Positions 45,489-53,903 of a stretch of 64,000 nt of DNA are shown here, in pieces. Source of the DNA: Campylobacter geochelonis. Lineage in GTDB: Bacteria > Campylobacterota > Campylobacteria > Campylobacterales > Campylobacteraceae. The stretch's first letter is position 1. Every line of letters starts with the position of its first letter. Location of the stretch: NCBI RefSeq assembly GCF_013201685.1, contig NZ_CP053844.1, forward strand, positions 806,001-870,000, given 5' to 3'. The notes beneath the pieces are model-generated. The model was not told the origin of the DNA and did no database searches. It saw only the letters and a program-made list of their open reading frames with translations. The position numbers were made by a program, and so were the translations under genes.

Positions 45489-46538
45489 TTAACCATTTCT
45501 TCTTTTAAAAAAGAGCATTGCTACGAAAAAAGAGATTACGCCAAGTGCAAACATCGGCGCTAGATACTCCAAACTTTGCATAAAGCTTATATCTTTTAAA
45601 AACACGCTTCGTAAAAATACTATGTAGTATTTAAGTGGAACAAAGTCAGTAGCTGGCTCGAGCCATGATGGCATATTTTCAACTGGAGTTGCAAAGCCAG
45701 AGAGCAAAAAAGATGGAAGTAAAAAGACAAAAGAGTAAAGAATGGCTTGTTGTTGCGTGTTTGCAACTGAAGAGATAAAAAGCCCAATCCCACAAATGCT
45801 AAATAAAAATATCACAACGCCTAGATAAAGTAGCCACAAAGAGCCAACTAATGGCACTTTAAAGATAAAAAATGTGATAAAAAGTATAATGCTTGATATA
45901 AAAATGCTAATTAAAAGCGCTGGTAAAAGTTTGCCAAGCATGATTTCAAGTGGAGTTAGCGGTGAGACTAAAATTTGATCAAACGTTCCAAGCTCTCGCT
46001 CTCTAGCCACGCTCATCGCAGTTAGCACGACCGAAGTTACAAGCGTGATTGAGCCAAATATATTTGGAAGTATCCACCAAAAGTTGTTTAAATTTGGGTT
46101 GTATAAATTCCTAGCTTCGATTAACGAAGGCTCACTATTTAGCATTGAAGCGATATAACCTTGTGTGATTTGAGCTGAGTTTGAGCGCCTTCCATCAAGT
46201 ATGAGTTGAATTTTTTGGCTAGTTTTGCCAAAATTTGGCGGTAAAACAACAAGCGCGATAACCTCTTGCGTATCAATTAGCCTTGCGCCCTCGTCGTAGC
46301 TTTTTACTAATTTTACGCTTTTTATATAGTTTGAGCCATCAAATTTACGCAAAATTTCAAAGCTTTTTTCGCCGCCACTTTGGTTAAAAACAGCTAAATT
46401 TATATTTTTAACATCTAAATTTATAGAAAAAGCAAAGAGTAAAAGCTGGATTAAAGGCGCTCCAAAGACTAAAAACAGATTTCTTTTATCGTTTTTTATA
46501 GTTAATAACTCTTTTTTTATCAAAGCGAGCAGTCTCAA
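45489..46538 (-). CDS. ABC-2 type exporter permease
   Basis: A 349-aa membrane protein (YhhJ/YbhR-like): N-terminal helix, large periplasmic domain, then five hydrophobic segments in the C-terminal half with SVARERELGTFDQILVSPLTPLEIMLGK. It starts at TTG overlapping the stop of the paralogous permease upstream (4 bases). It forms a heterodimer with that permease and with the fused ATPase. The substrate is unknown. Confidence 0.85.
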   Translation of the reverse strand: MRLLALIKKELLTIKNDKRNLFLVFGAPLIQLLLFAFSINLDVKNINLAVFNQSGGEKSFEILRKFDGSNYIKSVKLVKSYDEGARLIDTQEVIALVVLPPNFGKTSQKIQLILDGRRSNSAQITQGYIASMLNSEPSLIEARNLYNPNLNNFWWILPNIFGSITLVTSVVLTAMSVARERELGTFDQILVSPLTPLEIMLGKLLPALLISIFISSIILFITFFIFKVPLVGSLWLLYLGVVIFLFSICGIGLFISSVANTQQQAILYSFVFLLPSFLLSGFATPVENMPSWLEPATDFVPLKYYIVFLRSVFLKDISFMQSLEYLAPMFALGVISFFVAMLFFKRRNG

Positions 46539-47608
46539 TCCAAGCTCCTTTTTAAACGCATAAAAACAACTAAAAAGAAAAAAGCGCCGATTAGCACCAT
46601 TCCAGTGATGTTTGCTAAAAATATCGAGTATATATCTCCTGTTAAAAACAGAGTTTGAAGCGAGCTTACAAAATACCTCGCGTGGATTAGATATGAAAAA
46701 TACTGCAAAAATTCTGGCATATTATTTATCTCAAAAATCGCTCCAGAGATTAAAAATGCTGGTAAAAAGCCAACGATAATAGAGGCTTGAGAGGCGACAA
46801 ACTGATTTTTAGCCAAAGTTGAAACCAAAAGCCCAACACCTAAAGATGGGAAAAGATAGATAACGCTCATTAGCATCAGCATAGCCACAGAGCCACGAAA
46901 TGGCACTTCATACCAAAAAAATGCAACTAAAAAGCACAAAAGCATTGAAGCGATTGATAAAAATATATATGGAACTAGCTTTCCAGCTATAATCTCGCCC
47001 ATGCTAACTGGAGTTGCTAAAAGCGCTTCCATCGTGCCTCGCTCCCACTCTCTAGCGATTACAAGGGCTGTTAAGAGCGTGCCAATAAGAGTCATTATAA
47101 CAGCGATTGAGCCAGGAAGTAAGAAATATCTACTAGAAACTGGAGCGTTAAACCAGACTCTTGTTTGGATATCAACGCTTTTTTTGCTGGTTAAATTTAG
47201 CGCCCACTCTTGTATGATTTGGCTTGCGTAGTTTGTAACTAGACTTGCCGTATTTGGCTCGCTTCCATCGAGTAAAAGCTGAATTTTGTGTGAGGTTTTA
47301 AAATCATCTATAACTAAAACTGCTTTTAAACGATTTTCTTGCAACTCTTTTAAAAACTCATTTTTATCTTTGCCAACCTTTGTGTCAAAGAATTTAGAGC
47401 CTATAAAGCTTGAGATTAGCTCATTTGTGGATTTTGAATTTGAGTATGAGATGATACCAAATTTGATATTTTTTGAGTCTAAACTCACAGCATAGCCCAT
47501 CAAAAAAAGTAAAATCAAAGGCAAAACAAAAGCGATAACAATCGAGCTTGGATCTCTAAAAACTTGCAAGGTCTCTTTTACTGCTATGGCTTTTATACGT
47601 CTAATCAT
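46535..47608 (-). CDS. ABC-2 type exporter permease
   Basis: A 357-aa paralogue of the following gene with the same layout: N-terminal helix (FVLPLILLFLMGYAVSL), periplasmic domain, five C-terminal segments and the motif VIAREWERGTMEALLATPVSMGEIIAGK. Its start overlaps the fused ATPase gene by 8 bases. Confidence 0.85.
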   Translation of the reverse strand: MIRRIKAIAVKETLQVFRDPSSIVIAFVLPLILLFLMGYAVSLDSKNIKFGIISYSNSKSTNELISSFIGSKFFDTKVGKDKNEFLKELQENRLKAVLVIDDFKTSHKIQLLLDGSEPNTASLVTNYASQIIQEWALNLTSKKSVDIQTRVWFNAPVSSRYFLLPGSIAVIMTLIGTLLTALVIAREWERGTMEALLATPVSMGEIIAGKLVPYIFLSIASMLLCFLVAFFWYEVPFRGSVAMLMLMSVIYLFPSLGVGLLVSTLAKNQFVASQASIIVGFLPAFLISGAIFEINNMPEFLQYFSYLIHARYFVSSLQTLFLTGDIYSIFLANITGMVLIGAFFFLVVFMRLKRSLD

Positions 47609-49247
47609 GGCGTTTTACAAGCTCTATAAAAGCTTGCTCCATCGTAATATTTGGTGCGATTTGGGCTTTTAGCTTTGTTGCTGAGCCAACGGCTATGGAT
47701 TTGCCTTTATAAATTATCATGATTTTATCACAAAACTCAGCCTCATCCATCAAATGTGTCGTAACCATAACGCAAACGCCTTTTTTAGCCATCGCATTAA
47801 TATGCACCCAAAACTCGCGCCTAGTTAGCGTATCAACGCCACTTGTTGGCTCATCTAAGAACAAAACACTTGGACTGTGCAAAACCGAACACGCCAAAGC
47901 AAGGCGTTGTTTTATGCCTAAAGATAGCTCACTAACTTGCGAGCGAAGGTAGCTAGAAAAGTCAAAATCATCTATCATAGAGGCTATTTTTTCCTTTTTT
48001 TCTTTGCCTTTTAGCGAGTAAATTCCAGCAAAAAACTCTAAATTATCAAGTAAATTTAGGTTTTGATAAAGGGAGAACTTTTGTGCCATGTAGCCGATTT
48101 TTCTTTTTATATCACTTTTTCCTTGATATAAGTCTTGATTTAAAACTAATGCTTGCCCGCTAGTTGGCTTTAAAAGCCCACAAAGCATTTTAAAAGTGGT
48201 TGATTTCCCAGCGCCATTTGGTCCTAAAAGTCCAAAAATTTCGCCACTTTTTACGCTAAAATTTACATTATCGGTTGCGATAAATTCGCCAAATTTCTTA
48301 GTTAAATTTATAGCTTGTATGGCTTTTGCATCTGAAATTTCTATGTTTATATTTTTAGCTAAGCTTGAAGTTGGCTTAGACTTTGGATTTATAAGATCTA
48401 AAAAGACATCTTCAAAATTTGGTTCGATGTTTTTCGAGTTTGGCAAGAGGCTAAATTTAACATCTTTTCTTATGCTAAATTTAATATCATCGCCAAAAAT
48501 TCCAGCATCTAAAATTCTCTCATCACTCATCAGTTTTTCTAAATCACTCTTTTTATCATCGCTTTTTAGCACAAAAACTCTGTTTTCTAGTCTTTTTTTG
48601 GCAAGCTCTGGCGTGGAGTGAAGTAAAATCTCGCCATGATTTAGCATGATAACCTCATCGCATGAGTTTGCTTCATCTTGATAACTTGTAGCCCAAAGTA
48701 TCGTCATACCACTTTTTGCAAGCTCTTTTGCCATACTCCAAAGCTCGCGCCTTGCGATCGGATCAACACCAACTCCAGGCTCATCAAGCAGCAAAAGCTT
48801 TGGTTTTTTTATCAAAGCGCAAGTTAAGGCTAGTTTTTGCTTCATTCCACCGCTCAAATTTTTTGCAAATCTATCTTTAAACTGCATTAAATTTGTGAAA
48901 TTTAAAAGCTCATCTATGCGGTTTTTTGTGTCATTTATATCTTGTAAATTTGCATAAAGGCGCAAATTTTCATAGCAGCTAAGCTCGCCATAAAGTCCAA
49001 AATTTTGTGGCATATAGCCAATTTGCGATAAAAACTGCTGGCTTGAAGATGGCATTTTAAAGCCAAGCACTTCAAGGTTTCCACCAGTTGGACTCATAAG
49101 TCCAGCAAGCAGTCTTATAAGAGTGGTTTTACCAGCGCCATCAGGACCTACAAGACCAGTAATCTTGCCTTTTTTAACTTCAAAGCTAATAGAGTTTATA
49201 GCAGTTGTATTTTTAAACTTTTTTTCTAAATTTAGCGCTTTTATCAT
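47601..49247 (-). CDS. fused double ATP-binding subunit of an ABC exporter
   Basis: A 548-aa protein with two nucleotide-binding domains in one chain. NBD1 (about 1-225) has GPDGAGKTT, LSGGMKQKLAL and LLLLDEPGVGVD; NBD2 (about 310-545) has GPNGAGKST, LSLGIKQRLAL and LFLDEPTSGVD. The linker holds a region common to this YhiH-like type. It is coupled to the HlyD-like gene by ATGA and to permease 1 by overlap. Confidence 0.9.
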   Translation of the reverse strand: MIKALNLEKKFKNTTAINSISFEVKKGKITGLVGPDGAGKTTLIRLLAGLMSPTGGNLEVLGFKMPSSSQQFLSQIGYMPQNFGLYGELSCYENLRLYANLQDINDTKNRIDELLNFTNLMQFKDRFAKNLSGGMKQKLALTCALIKKPKLLLLDEPGVGVDPIARRELWSMAKELAKSGMTILWATSYQDEANSCDEVIMLNHGEILLHSTPELAKKRLENRVFVLKSDDKKSDLEKLMSDERILDAGIFGDDIKFSIRKDVKFSLLPNSKNIEPNFEDVFLDLINPKSKPTSSLAKNINIEISDAKAIQAINLTKKFGEFIATDNVNFSVKSGEIFGLLGPNGAGKSTTFKMLCGLLKPTSGQALVLNQDLYQGKSDIKRKIGYMAQKFSLYQNLNLLDNLEFFAGIYSLKGKEKKEKIASMIDDFDFSSYLRSQVSELSLGIKQRLALACSVLHSPSVLFLDEPTSGVDTLTRREFWVHINAMAKKGVCVMVTTHLMDEAEFCDKIMIIYKGKSIAVGSATKLKAQIAPNITMEQAFIELVKRHD

Positions 49248-50215
49248 TTTAGTTTAAGATGCACCGGCATCCCTTGTTTTAGTAGCGCATCGCTTTCATC
49301 AAAGGTTACTTTAAATCTATAAACCAAATCGCTTCTAAGCTCTTTTGTTTGGACATTTTTAGGAGTAAACTCAGCCACAGTTGCTATAAAGCTGATATGT
49401 CCAAGGTATGGTTTTTGCCTTAAGTCTGTATAAATTTCCATCTTATCGCCAAGCTTAATACGCCCAAGAAGTGGCTCATCTATATAAGCTCTAACCCAAA
49501 AATCGCTAGTTTTTGCCACTTCATAAACTAGTTCGCCTGGGTTTGTCACTTCGCCAAGCTCTTTGTATTTAGTTAATATAACGCCATTTATGGGCGATTT
49601 TATCGTGTAGTTTTCTAAGTCGATTTCTACTTTTTTGGCATTGATTTTTAGTGAGTCTACAAGCTGTGCTTGAGCATCGATATCTGCTTTTTCATAGCCA
49701 TTTTTAAGCATTTCATAGTTGGCTTTTGATGCGTTAAACTCAGCGGTTGCTAGGTTAAAATTTGATTTGGATTTTGTGTATAACTCTTGTGAAGTTGCTT
49801 TTGCTTTTATAAGCTGTTTTTGTCTTTCATAACTACTTTTTGCATCATCAAGTTTTGCGCTTGCCATGGCTAAATTTGCCTTTGCTTTTTCTATCTCTTC
49901 GCTTCTATAGCCTTTTTGTAGTTTTGCTAGTTTTATCTCATTTAACTTGATTTGTGAGTTTAGCTCATCTAGTTGGTTTAGTAGATACTCTTTATCTAGT
50001 GAGGCAAGTTCTTCGCCTTTATTTACCTTATCGCCTTCGTTTTTTCTAAGCGAGTCGATACGTCCTAAAAATCTAAAGGCTAAATTTGAAGTTTGCATAT
50101 CTATGTTGCCATATAAAACAAGCTCACTATCTTTTAAAAGCTCCTCTTTGCTATAAAACTTATATCCAAGAAAAGCTATGAATAAAATGATGAAAATAAG
50201 GATAATCTTTTTCAT
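49244..50215 (-). CDS. HlyD-family periplasmic adaptor
   Basis: A 323-aa membrane-fusion protein. The N-terminal anchor is about 3-20 (ILIFIILFIAFLGYKFY), followed by a lipoyl-type segment, a long coiled coil (about 75-190) and a barrel domain with YTIKSPINGVILTKYKELGEVTNPGELVYEVA. It should link the ABC exporter to an outer-membrane channel, none of which is encoded next to it. It is the first gene of the four-gene minus-strand operon. Confidence 0.87.
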   Translation of the reverse strand: MKKIILIFIILFIAFLGYKFYSKEELLKDSELVLYGNIDMQTSNLAFRFLGRIDSLRKNEGDKVNKGEELASLDKEYLLNQLDELNSQIKLNEIKLAKLQKGYRSEEIEKAKANLAMASAKLDDAKSSYERQKQLIKAKATSQELYTKSKSNFNLATAEFNASKANYEMLKNGYEKADIDAQAQLVDSLKINAKKVEIDLENYTIKSPINGVILTKYKELGEVTNPGELVYEVAKTSDFWVRAYIDEPLLGRIKLGDKMEIYTDLRQKPYLGHISFIATVAEFTPKNVQTKELRSDLVYRFKVTFDESDALLKQGMPVHLKLK

Positions 50216-50439
50216 AGTAATTTTTATAACTTCCTATCAAAATTTATATATAACTATAGCATAAATATGAAAAATGCTAGTATAACGCCAAAAAAAGCTT
50301 TTTAAAATTTATGTGGTTTTTGTTTTTTATACGCAAGATTATGATTATCACGAGTGCAAAGATGTGAATTTAGTTATAAACAAAGAAAGCTAGTTGTTTG
50401 CGCTAATACACATAAAGAAAAGCAGAGTTTAAACAAGAT

Positions 50440-50467
50440 AAAAGATAGGTTTTTGAGCCTATCTTTT
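50440..50467 (-). terminator. terminator of the SYLF gene
   Basis: AAAAGATAGG and CCTATCTTTT form a perfect 10-bp stem with an 8-base loop, beginning 16 bases after the gene's stop. T-rich sequence flanks both strands, so it could also work in the other direction. Confidence 0.65.
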
Positions 50468-50483
50468 TATATGGTATTTAAAT

Positions 50484-51197
50484 TTATTTAGAGCTTGCTT
50501 TTATAGCTGGACAAGTGCCATAGTCTCTATCGCTTCCTAGATAAGTAGCTAGAGTTTGTTTTAACGCTCTTGTGTATTTTGAATCTTTTGGAGAGTCATT
50601 TAGGATATCTTCATAGTCGTAAATTCTCTCATAGTAGTCATTTGTAGCTTGATCATCGATAGTAAGTCTTCCAAAATCAACACTAACACCTAGATAAACT
50701 CCACTAACCTTGCCAGGTTTTACTATCCACGCTGAAACTTCAGGTAAATCAGTAGCAACGCCAGCTCTTGCACCTTCTACTAAGCTAACTCCAGCATTTA
50801 ACTCAAGAGTATCTTCACCATCAAAAAGCTCTTTGAAAGATTTGCTTGTTTGAAAAAGAAGTATCATATCGCTTGATTCATATCCAGCTTGTAAGCCTGC
50901 GCCAAAGCCTTTATATTTTATCAAGATAGGCGAACTCCAGTTGCCATGCTCATCTTTCATAGAAAACACACCTTTTCCTTGTTGGGTAGATACTAGAAAT
51001 GAACTCCTTGTAACATCTGTTAAAATCGCTACAGCTTTAGCGTTTTTGATATATTTCTCAGACAGAGTTTGGTTTGCATCACAACCAAAAGACTTTACAA
51101 CATTTGCCGCAGCGTACACTTCTTGGTTTTGTATCACATCAGCGTTTGCATAGATACAAAATGCCGATACACAAAGAGTCGCGAGTAGTTTTTTCAT
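50484..51197 (-). CDS. secreted SYLF-domain (lipid-binding) protein
   Basis: A 237-aa protein with signal peptide 1-19 (LLATLCVSAFCIYANA). The SYLF/Ysc84 region (about 45-190) has KNAKAVAILTDV, GKGVFSMKDEHGNWSSPILIKYKGFGAGLQAGY and VYLGVSVDFGRL. Eukaryotic relatives bind phosphoinositides; the bacterial role is unclear, probably periplasmic. It diverges from the M23 peptidase gene. Confidence 0.8.
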   Translation of the reverse strand: MKKLLATLCVSAFCIYANADVIQNQEVYAAANVVKSFGCDANQTLSEKYIKNAKAVAILTDVTRSSFLVSTQQGKGVFSMKDEHGNWSSPILIKYKGFGAGLQAGYESSDMILLFQTSKSFKELFDGEDTLELNAGVSLVEGARAGVATDLPEVSAWIVKPGKVSGVYLGVSVDFGRLTIDDQATNDYYERIYDYEDILNDSPKDSKYTRALKQTLATYLGSDRDYGTCPAIKASSK

Positions 51198-51309
51198 ACT
51201 TTATCCTTATACAATAAAAGTTTTGATAACATTATAGCAATAAATTTTGCTTTTTGTCACAAAAAAATAATATTTTCTAAACAAATAACTAAATTTTAAA
51301 GGAAATTAG

Positions 51310-52125
51310 ATGAAAAACCTACTTATCTTGTTGATACTTGTCTCAAATTTGCTCTCATATGAGATTGTAAATGGCGATGTTGAGATACTAAAAGTGGATA
51401 AAAATAGCGCTGGAAAATTATATATAGATAAAAAAGAGCTTTTTTGGTTTACAAATCCGGCAAATAAAGATGAAAAAGTAGCGTTTGTCTCATCAAACTA
51501 TAGAGCAAAAAATGATATAGTAGTAAAAAGCATAGTTGATGACAAGGAGCAAATTTTAACCTTTAAAGTTATAAAAGGTGATTATAAACAAGAAAAACTC
51601 ACAGTCGAAAAAAGCAAGGTAAAACCGCCAAAAACCGTGCAAGAACGGATAAAAAAAGAGCTAGAAGAGGCAAACAAAATTTATCTATCCACAACCAAAA
51701 CTCTGCTTTTTAACTCTAAATTTACTCTTCCAATCAACTCAAAAATCACATCAGATTTTGGCAATGCAAGGGTATTTAACAACACTTTAAGCAGCTATCA
51801 CTCAGGAACAGACTTTAGAGCAGCTGTTGGCTCAACTATTAAGGCGTGTAACTCTGGCGTGGTAAAGTTAGCAAAAGATAGGTATTATGCTGGTGGTTCT
51901 GTTGTGATAGATCATGGAGCTGGGATTTATTCACAGTATTATCATCTTAGTAAAATCGGTGTTAAAGTAGGACAAACTGTGAAAAAAGGCGAAGTTATCG
52001 GACTTAGTGGCGCAAGTGGAAGAGTAAATGGACCTCATCTTCACTTTGGAATAATAGTAAATGGCAACAGCGTAAACCCAACCGACTTTATAGAAAAGAT
52101 AAATTTTGCACTTTTTGATAGATAA
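51310..52125 (+). CDS. M23-family peptidoglycan endopeptidase
   Basis: A 271-aa secreted zinc peptidase. The signal peptide is 1-16, a beta-rich N-terminal domain follows, and the LytM core (about 140-262) has YHSGTDFRAAVG, with H and D zinc ligands, YSQYYHLSKIGVKVGQTVKKG, and GPHLHFGIIVNG with the HxH. All zinc ligands are present, so it should be active. Such enzymes shape the cell wall in helical Campylobacter. AAAGGAAA precedes the ATG. Confidence 0.88.
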   Translation: MKNLLILLILVSNLLSYEIVNGDVEILKVDKNSAGKLYIDKKELFWFTNPANKDEKVAFVSSNYRAKNDIVVKSIVDDKEQILTFKVIKGDYKQEKLTVEKSKVKPPKTVQERIKKELEEANKIYLSTTKTLLFNSKFTLPINSKITSDFGNARVFNNTLSSYHSGTDFRAAVGSTIKACNSGVVKLAKDRYYAGGSVVIDHGAGIYSQYYHLSKIGVKVGQTVKKGEVIGLSGASGRVNGPHLHFGIIVNGNSVNPTDFIEKINFALFDR

Positions 52126-52158
52126 GTTAAATTTAACATTTACTTTATAAAAGCATTA

Positions 52159-52164
52159 TATAAT
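52159..52164 (+). promoter_or_regulatory. -10 box before the Met/His/Cys-rich protein
   Basis: TATAAT about 25 bases before the ATG at 52190; an AAGGAG ribosome site lies between. It would start a transcript reading into both Met-rich genes and possibly the two-component genes. Confidence 0.5.
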
Positions 52165-52189
52165 ATATAAATTTTTCAAAGGAGATAAG

Positions 52190-52828
52190 ATGAAAGTTTC
52201 TGTTTTAGTGGCAAGTTTGCTTCTTGCTGGCTCGGTTTTTGGTTCTAGTTTAAGCGATAAGGTTTTAGATGTTAAAAATGGCGATGCGCAAAGTTATGCA
52301 AACGCAGCTTTTGAGATACGAAAAGAGGCAAGCATGATGGATAAAGAGATAAAAAAGGCGTGCGAGAGTTTTCATAACGTGATGAGAACGCAAATGTCTA
52401 GTCTTAGCAAAGATGAAGCGGTTAAATTTAAAGATGAATTTCATAAAGCTTTAGCTAATAAAATCGCTAGTTTAAAAGGCGATGAGAAGTTAAACTTTGA
52501 CTTTGGAGTTTGTAAAAAGTATATGATGGGTGGTATGAAACATCACGCTATGCCAAAACAAGGAATGTGCGGCAATATGAGTAAAAATAGCATGCATAAA
52601 CATCATATGGGTAAAAATATGGATAAAAACTGCCAGATGGTAAATGCAAAAACAGGCAAATGTGTAAATCAAGGCAAAATGGGAGCAAAAGATAAAAATG
52701 CACAAACATGTGGTTGTGGCATGGATGGTGCTATGAATGGCGGTATGAAAAATAACATGAAAAATAACATGAGTGGCAACATGCAAGGCAAAAATATGGA
52801 TAGAAATTGCCCAATGATGGATAAATAA
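52190..52828 (+). CDS. secreted Met/His/Cys-rich protein, candidate metal binder
   Basis: A 212-aa protein. Signal peptide 1-18 (VSVLVASLLLAGSVFG) is followed by a helical domain (about 20-110) with cysteines near 56 and 108. The last 100 residues hold about 20 Met, 6 Cys and 5 His, including HKHHMG, QTCGCGM, and the repeated unit GKNMD(K/R)NC(Q/P)M near 143 and 201. A 12-base tandem duplication at 52745-52768 encodes MKNN twice. The composition resembles periplasmic copper-binding proteins; binding is inferred only. Confidence 0.7.
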   Translation: MKVSVLVASLLLAGSVFGSSLSDKVLDVKNGDAQSYANAAFEIRKEASMMDKEIKKACESFHNVMRTQMSSLSKDEAVKFKDEFHKALANKIASLKGDEKLNFDFGVCKKYMMGGMKHHAMPKQGMCGNMSKNSMHKHHMGKNMDKNCQMVNAKTGKCVNQGKMGAKDKNAQTCGCGMDGAMNGGMKNNMKNNMSGNMQGKNMDRNCPMMDK

Positions 52829-52835
52829 CTTTTCC

Positions 52836-52874
52836 TAACAACAGCTTAACAAATTTGGCGTATGATTTTGTTAA
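52836..52874 (+). promoter_or_regulatory. possible response-regulator box
   Basis: Between the two Met-rich genes are TAACAA at 52836-52841 and again at 52847-52852, an 11-base period typical of OmpR-type direct repeats. The right copy also pairs as TTAACAAA (52846-52853) with TTTGTTAA (52867-52874). The GTG start at 52895 follows. Confidence 0.35.
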
Positions 52875-52894
52875 TTTAATTTTAAGGAGTAGTT

Positions 52895-53221
52895 GTGAAA
52901 CTATCAGTTTTGTTAGTAAGCGCTTTGCTTGCAGGTTCAGTTTTTGCTGCTGATATAACTAAAGATGAAATGGGTATGAAAAAAGAAATGCCTATGAGCG
53001 AAAAGATGGAAAAGAAAATGGACGTCGCCAAAAATAGCATGCAAAAAGATATGGATGTTAAAAAAGATAAGATGATGGGTAACATAGATAAAAAATCAGA
53101 TAACATGCATCAAAAAACGGACAAAACGAAAAAGAAAATAGATAGCACTAAAGAGAAAATGCATAAAAAAATTGATGGCGATATGAAAAAGCCAATGATG
53201 GAGCCAAAAAAGGCGATGTAA
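52895..53221 (+). CDS. secreted Met/Lys-rich helical protein
   Basis: A 108-aa protein starting at GTG behind AAGGAG. The signal peptide (1-19, LSVLLVSALLAGSVFA) is similar to that of the preceding gene. The mature part is only M, K, D, E, S, N, T-type residues with about 16 Met, and looks like a long amphipathic helix (KMEKKMDVAKNSMQKDM). No cysteines. The paired signal peptides suggest duplication followed by divergence. A periplasmic Met-oxidation sink or Cu(I)-binding role is speculative. Confidence 0.65.
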   Translation: MKLSVLLVSALLAGSVFAADITKDEMGMKKEMPMSEKMEKKMDVAKNSMQKDMDVKKDKMMGNIDKKSDNMHQKTDKTKKKIDSTKEKMHKKIDGDMKKPMMEPKKAM

Positions 53222-53240
53222 ATTTTAAAGTAGGGTGGAT

Positions 53241-53903
53241 ATGGCGCGTATTTTAGTTTTAGAAGATGAGTTGATGCTTAATGAGATGATTTGTGACTAT
53301 TTAGTCTCAAATAATTATGAGTGTGTTGGCGTTAAAAGCTACGATGAAGCGCTTGATTTAGCCTATGATCAAAATTTTGATTTATGGGTTTTTGATGTTA
53401 AAATCATAGGCGGAAACGGCTTTGAACTGCTTGATAGTTTAAGAGCGGCTTCAAAGCTAACGCCTTGTATTTTTACAACATCACTAAACAGCATAAATGA
53501 CCTAAATAAAGGCTTTTTAAGTGGTTGTGATGACTATCTTAAAAAGCCATTTGAGCTTAAAGAGCTACTTTTAAGAGTGCAAAATTTAATCAAAAGAGAA
53601 TTTTCACATAAAAACGAAAAAGTAGAAAATTTAGACAACAACTACACATATGACATCGCTACAAAAACGCTGAAAAAAAACGACAAACAAGTAAAACTAT
53701 CTAAAAAAGAGAGCGATTTACTAGCGCTTTTTCTTAAAAATAAAAACCGCCTTATCACAAGAGAAGAGATTTACGCTCAAATTTGGGATATCGGCGAAGT
53801 TCCAAGCGAGCTAAGTTTGCGTGTTTATATAAGAAATTTGCGAATTCATCTAGGCGAAAGAATCATCTCAAAGCCAAAACTAGGCTATATATATGTGGTT
53901 TAG
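53241..53903 (+). CDS. OmpR-family response regulator
   Basis: A 220-aa regulator. The receiver domain has acidic residues at 9-10, the phospho-acceptor D52 (VFDVKIIGGNGFE) and KKPF near 104. The C-terminal winged helix has LSKKESDLLALFLKN and SELSLRVYIRNLRIHLG. ATG at 53241 is chosen over GTG 53235 because of AGGGTGGA directly before it. It follows the Met-rich genes by 19 bases and overlaps the kinase by 11 bases. It resembles the C. jejuni CprR type in general layout, which I did not verify. Confidence 0.87.
   Translation: MARILVLEDELMLNEMICDYLVSNNYECVGVKSYDEALDLAYDQNFDLWVFDVKIIGGNGFELLDSLRAASKLTPCIFTTSLNSINDLNKGFLSGCDDYLKKPFELKELLLRVQNLIKREFSHKNEKVENLDNNYTYDIATKTLKKNDKQVKLSKKESDLLALFLKNKNRLITREEIYAQIWDIGEVPSELSLRVYIRNLRIHLGERIISKPKLGYIYVV

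Noticed and set aside
52490-52786. His-rich minus-strand frame opposite the Met-rich gene
   Set aside because: The histidines are the reverse complement of ATG codons; the plus-strand gene has a signal peptide, promoter and ribosome site.
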